Position numbers and translations under genes: made by a program. The notes beneath the pieces are model-generated. The model saw nothing but the letters and a program-made list of their open reading frames with translations, ran no database searches and was not told where the DNA came from. A stretch of 64,000 nt of DNA from an uncultured Muribaculaceae bacterium (GTDB lineage: Bacteria > Bacteroidota > Bacteroidia > Bacteroidales > Muribaculaceae), in contig CAJUAF010000002.1 in NCBI GenBank assembly GCA_910584365.1, positions 62,001 to 126,000 of the forward strand, in the 5' to 3' direction. Shown in pieces: positions 1 to 8,003 of the stretch. Numbering within the stretch: position 1 is the first letter of the stretch; the number at the start of each line of letters is the position of its first letter.

Positions 1-786
1 GCCGACGTTTATGTGAACGACGCCTTCGGTACCGCTCACCGCAAACACGCCTCCACCGCCGTTATCGCCGACTACTTCAAGCCGGAGGACAAGATGCTCG
101 GTTATCTCATGGAGAAAGAGGTCGACGCCGTAGACAAAATTCTCAGCGACATCAAGCGTCCTTTCACCGCAATCATGGGTGGCTCCAAAGTATCCACTAA
201 AATCGGCATCATCGAGAACCTTATGGACAAGGTTGACAACCTTATCCTCTGCGGCGGTATGACCTATACTTTCGCAAAGGCTATGGGAGGAAATGTCGGC
301 AACTCCATCTGCGAGAACGACAAGCTCGATCTCGCCCGCGACATCATGAAGAAAGCGAAAGAGAAAGGTGTCAACCTCGTCCTCGGTACGGACTGTGTGG
401 CCGCTGATGCTTTCAGCAACGATGCCAACACCAAGATCTGTTCCGTAATGGAAATTCCCGAAGGATGGGAAGGTCTGGATGCAGGTCCCGAGACACGCAA
501 GGCTTTCGCCGATGTCATCAAGGATGCCAAGACCATCCTCTGGAACGGTCCTGCCGGAGTGTTTGAATTCGACAACTTTACTGCCGGTTCCCGCGCTATC
601 GCCGAGGCAATCGTAGAGGCTACCAATAACGGAGCTTTCTCTCTTGTCGGCGGCGGCGACTCCGTTGCCTGCGTTAACAAGTTCGGTCTGGCCGATGAAG
701 TCAGCTACGTATCCACCGGTGGCGGCGCTCTTCTCGAGGCTATCGAAGGGAAAATTCTCCCCGGTATCGCTGCTGTCAAAGGCTGA
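1..786 (+). CDS. pgk: Phosphoglycerate kinase, 3' portion (5' end outside window)
   Basis: Glycolytic enzyme that makes ATP from 1,3-bisphosphoglycerate in the cytosol. The reading frame is open from base 1, so the gene starts before the window; about 261 of roughly 400-420 residues are visible. Seen: the end of the N-terminal domain (VNDAFGTAHR), the hinge and nucleotide domain with GGSKVSTKI, the WNGPAGVFE segment and the C-terminal GGGDSVA and STGGGA loops that bind nucleotide. It ends at a long bidirectional hairpin shared with the convergent ROK kinase gene. Identification is certain from these signatures. Confidence 0.97.
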   Translation, partial: ADVYVNDAFGTAHRKHASTAVIADYFKPEDKMLGYLMEKEVDAVDKILSDIKRPFTAIMGGSKVSTKIGIIENLMDKVDNLILCGGMTYTFAKAMGGNVGNSICENDKLDLARDIMKKAKEKGVNLVLGTDCVAADAFSNDANTKICSVMEIPEGWEGLDAGPETRKAFADVIKDAKTILWNGPAGVFEFDNFTAGSRAIAEAIVEATNNGAFSLVGGGDSVACVNKFGLADEVSYVSTGGGALLEAIEGKILPGIAAVKG

Positions 787-799
787 TAGAGATATAATT

Positions 800-857
800 C
801 CGAGATAAAATAAGGAGATGAGTGGAATTTCCCACACATCTCCTTATTTTATCTCGG
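800..857. terminator. Bidirectional hairpin between pgk and the ROK kinase gene
   Basis: A perfect 21-bp inverted repeat (arms 800-820 and 837-857, 16-nt loop) lies between two convergent genes. The stem is AT-rich in the middle and there is no long T-run on either side, so termination strength is uncertain, but placement and perfection argue for a shared terminator. Confidence 0.8.
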
Positions 858-885
858 AAGATTGATTTTGTCCTTATGTTGGCTG

Positions 886-1929
886 TCAGGCCTGGGGCGT
901 TGTCGCGGGGGTGACCTGAGGAACAGCGGGAGTGGGGGTTACGGGAATTGCTGAAGGCGTGGGCATCTGCTTTGCTTCCCAGCCGAGAGCGCTGGCACCG
1001 AGAACGGCCGCATCAGCTTCCTTAAGTTCGGAAAGAAGAATCTTGACCTTACCTTTCCAGATTTTGATCATATTCTTCTCCATCGACTCACGCAGAGGCT
1101 TCATCAGCAGTTCGCCGCTCTTTGCCAGGCCGCCGAAGAGGATAAACGCTTCGGGAGCGGAGAAGACAGTGAAGTCGGCGAGAGCTGCGCCGAGAATATC
1201 TCCGGTGAACTCAAAGACATCTTTGGCAAGTTTGTCGCCAGCGATGGCAGCGTCATATACGTCCTTGGAGGTGATATCCTCGGTTGGGATATTGCGCAGC
1301 AGGGAAGGCTCGTTGCTGCGGGCTTCGAGGAATTCGCGGGCAGTGCGGGCCACGCCGGTAGCGGAGCAGTATGTTTCCAGGCAACCGCAGCGGCCGCAGC
1401 CGCAAAGGCGTCCGTTATTGCGCTTTACAATGATATGGCCGAGTTCTCCGGCGAATCCGTCATGGCCGTAGACAAGCTGTCCGTTGATTACGATTCCGGA
1501 ACCGACACCGGTGCCAAGCGTAATCATGATGAAGTCTTTCAGGCCGCGGGCGGCGCCATAGGTCATCTCGCCGATAGCGGCGGCGTTGGCGTCATTGGTG
1601 ATGGAGACAGGAATACCGAATTTATCGCTGACAAGCTGAGCCAGGGGTATGGGTGTGGGCCAGGGGAGGTTCACACCGCTTTCGATGGTTCCCGTATAAT
1701 AGTTGGCGTTGGGGGCGCCGATACCGATACCGTGGATTTTCCCGATAGCGTCATTGGCTTCCAGCAGCTTGGTAAGTTCAGTATGGAGTTCGTCGAGATA
1801 TGCTTCAATCGTGCTATGTTTGCGGGTCTTGATTGACGAACTTGCGAGGACTACACCGCGCGCGTCTACAATGCCGAAGACGGTGTTTGTTCCGCCTATG
1901 TCGATACCGACTACATAAGGTTTGCTCAT
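886..1929 (-). CDS. ROK-family sugar kinase (probable glucokinase)
   Basis: ATP-dependent cytosolic sugar kinase of the ROK family, 347 aa. Seen: N-terminal phosphate loop GIDIGGTNT, a catalytic-type Asp113 in TNDANAAAIGE, the ATP loop LGTGVGSG, and the ROK zinc site made of His165 in ELGH and the cysteines of CGCGRCGCLE (176-185). The last 24 or so residues are a Pro/Thr-rich tail not needed by the fold. The gene lies 183 bp downstream of an MFS transporter on the same strand, but a terminator and its own promoter-like element separate them. Glucose is the likeliest substrate; N-acetylglucosamine or mannose cannot be excluded from sequence alone. Confidence 0.9.
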   Translation of the reverse strand: MSKPYVVGIDIGGTNTVFGIVDARGVVLASSSIKTRKHSTIEAYLDELHTELTKLLEANDAIGKIHGIGIGAPNANYYTGTIESGVNLPWPTPIPLAQLVSDKFGIPVSITNDANAAAIGEMTYGAARGLKDFIMITLGTGVGSGIVINGQLVYGHDGFAGELGHIIVKRNNGRLCGCGRCGCLETYCSATGVARTAREFLEARSNEPSLLRNIPTEDITSKDVYDAAIAGDKLAKDVFEFTGDILGAALADFTVFSAPEAFILFGGLAKSGELLMKPLRESMEKNMIKIWKGKVKILLSELKEADAAVLGASALGWEAKQMPTPSAIPVTPTPAVPQVTPATTPQA

Positions 1930-1994
1930 TGTTTTTTCTTGGATATTATGGTAAGATATGTATAAAGTTCTTTTCCTGAGGTAAGATTCTACCG

Positions 1995-2024
1995 CAAAGG
2001 TATGAAATATTTGCTAAATAACAA
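1995..2024 (-). promoter_or_regulatory. Candidate promoter of the ROK kinase gene
   Basis: On the minus strand, TACCTTTG (1995-2002) matches the Bacteroidetes -7 consensus TAnnTTTG, with a TTG-type -33 element about 19 bp upstream. It sits just after the terminator of the upstream transporter gene, so the kinase can be transcribed independently. Confidence 0.5.
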
Positions 2025-2055
2025 CGGGACCGGCCTATAAATTTGGCCGGTCCCG
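2025..2055 (-). terminator. Terminator of the MFS transporter gene
   Basis: Perfect 11-bp GC-rich stem (arms 2025-2035 and 2045-2055, 9-nt loop). On the minus strand it is followed by a T-rich tract (TTGTTATTTAG), the form of an intrinsic terminator. Confidence 0.8.
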
Positions 2056-2112
2056 CGATAATTAATATAATTTTTTATTTTAAATATATATTAAAATAAT
2101 CCAGGCGCGTGC

Positions 2113-3585
2113 TTATTCCATTTCCAGTCCCTGGGAAGCCATCGTGTCGTCTTCTTTGTTGGAGTTGATGTTGGGGCTTTCAAGACCGTAATGTTCCTTG
2201 GCGTCGAGGATACGGAGCCATATACCGAAGATAAGAGCCAGCACACCCAGGGAAGCGAACAGGAGCATAGGAACGGTGTAATCGCGTTTCATCGGGTCGG
2301 TGATTCCGGGGTTGCAGGCTTCAAGGACGACACCGATAAGAATCGGGAAGAGAGCCAGACCGATGTTCTGTACCCAGAAAATCAGCGAATATGCCGAGCC
2401 GAGATAACGTTTGTCCATCACCTTAGGCACCGAAGGCCAGAGAGCGGCAGGAACCAGCGAGAAGCTGATACCAAGCACGATGATGGCGGTGAAGGCAAGC
2501 CAGGTGGCGGGATATACCGGGAGCAAAAGCGCGAAGACAAGATGACAGCCGATCATGAGGATAGCTCCAAGGATAAGCATCGAGGCTCCTTTTCCTTTAT
2601 AATCCAGGAACAGACCCAGCAGGGGAGTAAGGGCGGCCGCTCCGATGGGGAACCAGCGGAAAATGTCGGCAGCCTGCTGTTCGGTCATCTGGAGGTTACA
2701 CTGAAGCATATTGGTGGCGTAGCGCTGGAAGGGGAAAATCGCCGAATAGTAGAGTACACAAAGGAGGGCGATAATCCAGAACAGCTTGCTGGAGAGAATT
2801 TTGCCGACATCGGAGAATTTGAATTCCTCTTCGGCCGTGTCATCACCCGAAACGGTTTTCTTCGCAGCCTTGAGTTCCTTGTCGAGACGCGAATCCATGA
2901 ACGTAAAGACGATGAAGCATATAAGGCCGATAAGGAGAAGCACCGTACAGAACGCAACCGGGATTACGACCGTAGGCTCTCCCATCCATCCGGCAAGGGC
3001 CGGCGAGATAGAGAAAATGGCGAATACACCGACTCTGGCCAGGGCCATTTCCAGTCCCATCGCCAGGGCCATTTCTTTGCCTTCGAACCATTTGGCAAGG
3101 GTCTTGGAGACGGTGATTCCGGCCATCTCACATCCGCATCCGAAAATCATGAAGCCGAAAGCGGCGAGTTTGGCGCTTCCGGGCATTACGGTCCACCATG
3201 AACCGAGCCACTGGTCAAACGCCGTCCCCTGGAACATATCGGAGATAGCGTAAAGTTTGATACAGGCTCCGATGACCATCACCGATGCCGACAGCGTTCC
3301 GGTAAAGCGGATACCCATCTTGTCAAGGATGATACCGGCGATAATCAGGAATCCGAATACGTTCAGGATGTATTCTGCTCCGGCATAGTAGCCGAAAGCC
3401 TCCGGTTTCCAGCCGCGCTGATTCTCGATCAGGGACTGCAGGGGGGACATTACGTCGACAAACATATAGGCGAAGAACATCATCAGCGCCACAAGTATCA
3501 ACGCAGTCCACCTGGCCCAGCCTTTATCGCTGAGCAACTGGCGGGTTTTGTCTGCCACGCCAGTCAATTCTGTGGAATTTGCCAT
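2113..3585 (-). CDS. MFS transporter of unknown substrate, linked to a sugar kinase
   Basis: Inner-membrane secondary transporter of the major facilitator superfamily, 490 aa with about 12 hydrophobic segments. There is a hydrophilic N-terminus of about 25 residues, a charged central cytosolic loop (around residues 230-255, rich in K, D and E) and a hydrophilic C-terminal tail. The overall look resembles the MFSD1/NarK-like part of the superfamily, but I see no substrate-diagnostic motif. The next gene on the same strand is a ROK sugar kinase, which suggests a monosaccharide taken up here and phosphorylated there; that link is inference. Confidence 0.8.
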   Translation of the reverse strand: MANSTELTGVADKTRQLLSDKGWARWTALILVALMMFFAYMFVDVMSPLQSLIENQRGWKPEAFGYYAGAEYILNVFGFLIIAGIILDKMGIRFTGTLSASVMVIGACIKLYAISDMFQGTAFDQWLGSWWTVMPGSAKLAAFGFMIFGCGCEMAGITVSKTLAKWFEGKEMALAMGLEMALARVGVFAIFSISPALAGWMGEPTVVIPVAFCTVLLLIGLICFIVFTFMDSRLDKELKAAKKTVSGDDTAEEEFKFSDVGKILSSKLFWIIALLCVLYYSAIFPFQRYATNMLQCNLQMTEQQAADIFRWFPIGAAALTPLLGLFLDYKGKGASMLILGAILMIGCHLVFALLLPVYPATWLAFTAIIVLGISFSLVPAALWPSVPKVMDKRYLGSAYSLIFWVQNIGLALFPILIGVVLEACNPGITDPMKRDYTVPMLLFASLGVLALIFGIWLRILDAKEHYGLESPNINSNKEDDTMASQGLEME

Positions 3586-3626
3586 GAAATGTTATAATGT
3601 TTGATGTATAATTTTTTCTAATTGTG

Positions 3627-3658
3627 CAAAAGTAGCAAAAAAACCTCAATGGCCGAAA
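3627..3658 (-). promoter_or_regulatory. Candidate promoter of the MFS transporter gene
   Basis: Minus-strand TACTTTTG (3627-3634) fits TAnnTTTG; a TTTC element lies 20 bp upstream at 3655-3658. A short inverted repeat (3644-3650 and 3658-3664) overlaps the spacer and -33 region and could be an operator. Confidence 0.5.
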
Positions 3659-3766
3659 TTGAGGAGACAAAAATCTACATCATAAAGATTGATTTCAATA
3701 TAATTGCCCGGATTAGGCGGATTTAAGCAGAAAATAAACACGAAAATTGTCCGGTTGCCCGAAAAA

Positions 3767-4564
3767 TTACCGGGAATTTAGGGTCTGGCCACTCTGATTA
3801 TCGGTGGGGGCGCCCGGAGTTTCGGAAGCTGTCGTATCTGAAGTGTCGGAATCAGCAGCCTGGGTGTCATCGGGAGCCTTCTGCACTCCGAGGACTGCCT
3901 GGGTCACATAAACCGTAAATACCGGAAACAGTATAAGCCCCTCGCTGGAAAGTATTACGGCCAGTACACGCCCCGTGGCTGTGACGGGTTCTATCTCGCA
4001 CCCAACGGTGGTAATTGACAGGCACGCCCACCACAAGGCACTCCAATAGCTGTCGACAAGAGTGTTGACGTAATGTTCCTCCACGAAAAAGACCAGTGCG
4101 GCGAAGTAGACCGACGCCATAGCCCAGATGATATAGACCGTCATCATGCTCAGGGCTCTGTTGGCCGACAGGGTTCCCGAGATAAGGGCAAGGACATATC
4201 CGGCCCTGATCATGGGAACGAAGCGCATAAGGTATGCCACACGGGGGGACATTTCTATGTCGAAACGGGCGATGATGTTGAGCCAGGGGATGCTGATAAG
4301 CAGGAAGAAGATATTTGCCGCCACGTATTTCCATTTGTGTGGGGAGAAGAGCCACTCCACAAAAATGTCAGTCAGGAACAGCAGACACGTCCAGAACTGA
4401 AAGCGGAGGTAGGAGGGGGAGGAAAGAAATGAAATATTGTTGATGGTGTCTTTGGTGATCCAACAGATCATGACGACAGAGGCCACAAGTACTGCCATGT
4501 GGAGAAAAATAAGAACTGAGCGCCGAAGAGGCGGTAGTCTGTGATTATGGATAGTGACCTGCAT
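3767..4564 (-). CDS. Ion channel of the voltage-gated K+-channel superfamily with an atypical pore
   Basis: Six-transmembrane ion channel protein, 265 aa from the chosen start. Segments S1 to S6 are recognisable; the pore helix and filter read ALWWACLSITTVGCEI, with the filter at about residues 185-190. Classical K+ channels have TVGYGD here, so the Tyr, second Gly and Asp are absent. The C-terminus is a Ser/Thr/Pro-rich hydrophilic tail. The frame is open up to 4627, but bases 4583-4622 form the terminator of the upstream gene, so I place the start at the ATG at 4564 (MQVTIHNH). The conducted ion cannot be inferred with this filter. Confidence 0.8.
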   Translation of the reverse strand: MQVTIHNHRLPPLRRSVLIFLHMAVLVASVVMICWITKDTINNISFLSSPSYLRFQFWTCLLFLTDIFVEWLFSPHKWKYVAANIFFLLISIPWLNIIARFDIEMSPRVAYLMRFVPMIRAGYVLALISGTLSANRALSMMTVYIIWAMASVYFAALVFFVEEHYVNTLVDSYWSALWWACLSITTVGCEIEPVTATGRVLAVILSSEGLILFPVFTVYVTQAVLGVQKAPDDTQAADSDTSDTTASETPGAPTDNQSGQTLNSR

Positions 4565-4573
4565 GAGAACTGG

Positions 4574-4622
4574 AAAAAACGAAAACAGATATAAATTCCC
4601 GCATAGGAATTTATATCTGTTT
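4574..4622 (-). terminator. Terminator of the Cu/Zn permease gene
   Basis: Perfect 17-bp inverted repeat (4583-4599 and 4606-4622, 6-nt loop), followed on the minus strand by a run of six T (4579-4574). It starts 30 nt after the permease stop and decides the start of the next gene. Confidence 0.88.
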
Positions 4623-4651
4623 AACAATTCAGGGCTGTATTTGTTCCGGAA

Positions 4652-5908
4652 CTACTTCTTTATATCGAAGCCGGCATCGGTGACGGCCCTTACGACGGCT
4701 TCTTCGGAGAAGTCTCCGTCGACATGGGCCGTGGCCTCGGAGAGATCAACACTGACACTTGTCACGCCGGGTACGGCGGCGATTGCTTTTTCTACCGACA
4801 TACGGCAATGGTTGCAGGACATACCGGAAATGTTGAAAATCTGAGTCATATCTTTGTCTGTTGAATGATTGTGTCTGTGATTGCGCATTATATAGAACGA
4901 ATATGCGAGAGCTGCCAGGAGAATCCCCGTGCATATCATCGGGAAGAGGCCGGTCTCATGATGGCATGAGAGGCCATGAGCCATCTTGCCGGTCAGCCCG
5001 AACCATGAGGCGGGAAGAAGGTAATCTATCGCCAGGCCGAAAAGGAGAGCGGTAAGCACGACGGAGGCGATATAGACTGCCGTGGTCCTCTTGCCGAGGC
5101 TTTTCCCTAAAACCATTACGGACGCGAAATTGGCGGCGGGACCCGCCATCAGCAAAACGAAGGCCGCTCCGGGATTCAGCCCTTTGAGCATCAGGGACAT
5201 AGCGATAGGGATGGAACCGGTCGCGCAGACATACATGGGGACTGCGATGACAACCATCGCTATCATCGCCAGCAACGGCCGGTCGCTGAGAGAAAGAAGG
5301 AATTCATCGGGGACATATACAGTGATAAGCGCTGCTATAAGCAACCCGATGACCAGCCATTTACCGACATTGCCCACCATATCCACCATCCCGTAGCGCA
5401 GAGCGGAAAGAATTCTTCGCCATATGGGGCGGCGGATATTGGCGGTCAGCCGGCAAGCCTCCGGCCTTTGAGTCTGCGAGGATGATTGAGCCGTATCTTT
5501 GTCCGCGAATCTGTTAACCCCCAGACCTCCGATAAATCCTCCGGCAAGCGCTGCTATCGGCCGGATAATAGCCAGAGGAAGTCCGAGCAGGGAGTAGGTT
5601 GCCGCGATACTGTCCACGCCGGTCTGCGGCGTTGCTATGAGGAATGAGGTGGTGGCGCCTTTGGAAGCACCCTGACGGTGCAGACCAATCGCGGTAGGGA
5701 GGACGCCGCAGGAACAAAGAGGCAACGGCACACCGAAAAGCGCCGCCTTGACCACCGGTTTCCAGCCGCGGCCGGAAAGATGGCGGCTCATGGTCTCGGG
5801 CCGGACGAATTCCTGGAGGAAGCCCGCAATGAGGAATCCCAGGAGGATATATGGAGACATTTCGTTGAGAATGTCAAGCAGGGAATGAAAAAATGTCGCG
5901 AAATCCAT
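4652..5908 (-). CDS. SO_0444-family Cu/Zn efflux permease with C-terminal HMA domain
   Basis: Inner-membrane permease of the DUF318/ArsP-like superfamily, 418 aa, fused to a heavy-metal-associated (HMA) domain. Seen: hydrophobic segments over residues 1-350; the conserved Cys pair in PLCSCGVLP of the first half and the matching second-half segment VPMYVCATGSIP; a His-rich linker (RNHRHNHS); then an HMA ferredoxin-like domain of about 65 residues with the metal site GMSCNHC. The family is associated with Cu/Zn export. The gene lies 160 bp downstream of a same-strand regulator that also has an HMA-like domain, which supports metal-responsive expression. Confidence 0.88.
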   Translation of the reverse strand: MDFATFFHSLLDILNEMSPYILLGFLIAGFLQEFVRPETMSRHLSGRGWKPVVKAALFGVPLPLCSCGVLPTAIGLHRQGASKGATTSFLIATPQTGVDSIAATYSLLGLPLAIIRPIAALAGGFIGGLGVNRFADKDTAQSSSQTQRPEACRLTANIRRPIWRRILSALRYGMVDMVGNVGKWLVIGLLIAALITVYVPDEFLLSLSDRPLLAMIAMVVIAVPMYVCATGSIPIAMSLMLKGLNPGAAFVLLMAGPAANFASVMVLGKSLGKRTTAVYIASVVLTALLFGLAIDYLLPASWFGLTGKMAHGLSCHHETGLFPMICTGILLAALAYSFYIMRNHRHNHSTDKDMTQIFNISGMSCNHCRMSVEKAIAAVPGVTSVSVDLSEATAHVDGDFSEEAVVRAVTDAGFDIKK

Positions 5909-5933
5909 GATGAATCAAATATCTTAGTTTAAG

Positions 5934-5972
5934 TCAGTCTGCAAAAAATTATACTAATCGGAGGCAGACTGA
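5934..5972. repeat. Inverted repeat in the permease leader
   Basis: Nine-bp perfect arms TCAGTCTGC (5934-5942) and GCAGACTGA (5964-5972) with a 21-bp spacer, just upstream of the permease start. It could be a regulator operator or an mRNA stem. Confidence 0.5.
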
Positions 5973-5981
5973 TTACGATTG

Positions 5982-5989
5982 CAAAATTA
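5982..5989 (-). promoter_or_regulatory. Candidate -7 element of the permease promoter
   Basis: Minus-strand TAATTTTG matches TAnnTTTG. No matching -33 TTTG is seen 19-20 bp upstream, which would suit an activator-dependent promoter. The inverted repeat at 5934-5972 lies immediately downstream. Confidence 0.4.
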
Positions 5990-6068
5990 ATGCTTTCAGG
6001 GGATATCCCTGTTAACGGATTTCGGAAAAAGGTTGCAGGATTCAGATGGGGGAATCTTCCCTGATCCA

Positions 6069-6632
6069 TCATACTTCGTTGAGGGGGAGACGATTGGAGT
6101 TGTCCTGGCGAAGATACTGCGACGGCGAAATTCCCGTGACTTCCTTGAATTGACGCGACAGGTGGGAGACGGATGAATATCCCGTCATGTCGGCAATTTC
6201 GTTGAGCGTCATCTGCTGGTATTCAAGCAGTTCTTTCACAAGTTCTATTTTCTGGGCTATGAAATATTTTTCGATGGTCCGTCCTTCCCGGTTGGAAAAA
6301 ATCCGACTTGCGGTATCATAAGAGATATTGCCGAGGTGTCGTTCCAGGCAGGCTGAAAGATTCAGGGGGCAATGGCGTTCGATGCGCACGTGGCGGATGA
6401 TTGTCTCTTTGATTTTTTCCACGATGAGCGTATTACGGTCCAAGATTCTTTCGAATCCGTTATCTTCCAGCATCCGGTCAAAGCGCTCCAGCGGAAAATC
6501 GTTTTCTTTCTCAGCGGGGATTACTACGCGACCGAGTGTGACATCGGCATCGGTTATACCGAGTTCTTCAAGTATTTTTTCAACCGCTGCCACGCAATGG
6601 CGGCAGACCATGTTTTTTATCATTATTTCCAT
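6069..6632 (-). CDS. AraC-type regulator with N-terminal HMA-like metal domain
   Basis: Transcription regulator of 187 aa built from two parts. Residues 1 to about 70 form an HMA-like fold with a Cys pair in NMVCRHCVAAVEKIL. Residues about 88-180 are an AraC-family double helix-turn-helix, with the typical second-helix segment GYSSVSHLSRQFKEVTGISPSQYLR. The Cys-x-x-Cys placement suggests that metal (probably Cu(I)) is sensed directly. It precedes a Cu/Zn permease on the same strand and is its likely regulator; effector and target are inference. It ends at TAA near 6069 with no clear hairpin before the permease. Confidence 0.82.
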   Translation of the reverse strand: MEIMIKNMVCRHCVAAVEKILEELGITDADVTLGRVVIPAEKENDFPLERFDRMLEDNGFERILDRNTLIVEKIKETIIRHVRIERHCPLNLSACLERHLGNISYDTASRIFSNREGRTIEKYFIAQKIELVKELLEYQQMTLNEIADMTGYSSVSHLSRQFKEVTGISPSQYLRQDNSNRLPLNEV

Positions 6633-6670
6633 GCGTATCGAAGCAGGTATTTTCCGGGACTAATAGAAAT

Positions 6671-6706
6671 CCGCCCGACGGTTGAGGTCAGGCAACCGTC
6701 GGGCGG
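6671..6706 (-). terminator. Terminator of the TPR protein gene
   Basis: Perfect 14-bp GC-rich stem (6671-6684 and 6693-6706, 8-nt loop) followed on the minus strand by ATTTCTATTAG. It separates the gyrA-TPR unit from the metal regulator gene. Confidence 0.8.
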
Positions 6707-6742
6707 AATATCGTGATAAAAGGAAGTTATCTCATGAAAAAA

Positions 6743-7954
6743 TTACATCGCCTTTACGCGCTCCAGGTTGGTCTCGTCGTTGAGCTTGTAATAGATGGAG
6801 CGGAGCAGGGTCAGGCAGTCGGTCAGATTCTCGTCAAGCTGGTAAGCCTTTTCGAGGTCGGCAGCTGCCTCGCGGTAGAGGGGATTGGTGCGTTCTTCGC
6901 AGAACTTGGCATATTCGGCCTGGGAGACGTTGGCTCCTTCGTTCTGATCGATGGCGTCAGCTTCCTGGCAGAGTTTGTAGGCGTACTGGAAGAGGGCGCG
7001 GGCGTTGTTGGCGTCCAGGTCGATGGCTTTCTTGTAGAGAGCTTTCGCCTCGGCCATATTCCCCTTCTGGTCCATAATCACACCCTGAAGGAAATAAAGC
7101 TGGCCGTTGTTGGGTTCTTTCTCGATATAGGGAGCCAGGAGGGCGAGGGCGGCGTCATAATCCTGCTTGTCGAGCTGGCTGTTGATCATCGTGCCGAGAT
7201 AGCTTGTCTCGGGATAGATGGCGTAAGCCTCCCGGGCGATATCGGCTGCCTGGTTGAGATCCTTCAGCTGGGTGGCGGAAGTGATGGCATAGTCGTAAGC
7301 CTCTTTGTTCTTGTAACCTGATTTGATGGCGGCCTTGAAAGAAGCCAGCGCGGGTTCAGGCATATTGGCCAGGGAGTAGGCGCAGCCGGAATAGAAATGG
7401 TACATACCCTGGATAGTGTCGGGAAGCACCTTGAGTCCACCCTTGATCAGCGCGGGATTCTCGGGGAGAGTGAAGATATAGCTCCAAGCCTGGGCGGCTT
7501 TGGGGTAATCCTTCACATCGTTGTAATACCACATACCGGCTTCCTGGGCCAGGCCGTAGTTGTTTACAAGCTGCTTGACGATATCCTTGGAGTATTTGGT
7601 CTTGATTTTTCCTTTGGCATCGACAACGGTGTCGAGAGGAAGGGCTTTCAGAAGATAATCGAAGCCATCCATGACGAACTGGCCCCACTGGGGATAATTC
7701 GTCTCGTTGGTCACACGCGACATGGCGTATGCCTGGTTGACATAATCGAGCGCACCCTTTCCGGCTACGTACCAGGTCTGGGCCTGCTTGTCAGATTCCG
7801 GATTCGAGAATGCGGGTTTGAGCGTCTCGATGGCTTTGGGATAGGACATGACGTCCTTCTTCAGCTCATTTTCAACGTCCTTGACAGTCTGCATCTGGGC
7901 GGAGGCGGAGCCTGCGGCCAGAAGAGCCAGACCTAAGATGCTGATTTTTTTCAT
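6743..7954 (-). CDS. Exported tetratricopeptide-repeat protein downstream of gyrA
   Basis: Predicted periplasmic protein, 403 aa. A signal peptide is clear (MKKISILGLALLAAGSASA, cleavage before QMQTV). The rest is helical with several TPR units; the best are near residues 255-330 (YDAALALLAPYIEKEPNN, then AEALYKKAIDLDANNARA-like). No catalytic motif is seen, so a scaffold or interaction role is likely. The gene starts 49 bp after the gyrA stop on the same strand, an arrangement I recall from other Bacteroidales, so co-transcription is probable. Confidence 0.82.
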   Translation of the reverse strand: MKKISILGLALLAAGSASAQMQTVKDVENELKKDVMSYPKAIETLKPAFSNPESDKQAQTWYVAGKGALDYVNQAYAMSRVTNETNYPQWGQFVMDGFDYLLKALPLDTVVDAKGKIKTKYSKDIVKQLVNNYGLAQEAGMWYYNDVKDYPKAAQAWSYIFTLPENPALIKGGLKVLPDTIQGMYHFYSGCAYSLANMPEPALASFKAAIKSGYKNKEAYDYAITSATQLKDLNQAADIAREAYAIYPETSYLGTMINSQLDKQDYDAALALLAPYIEKEPNNGQLYFLQGVIMDQKGNMAEAKALYKKAIDLDANNARALFQYAYKLCQEADAIDQNEGANVSQAEYAKFCEERTNPLYREAAADLEKAYQLDENLTDCLTLLRSIYYKLNDETNLERVKAM

Positions 7955-8003
7955 AACGAAAAAGTTTTTTTGATATTTGAAGGTAAGTTATTTGCCTTGT
8001 TGT

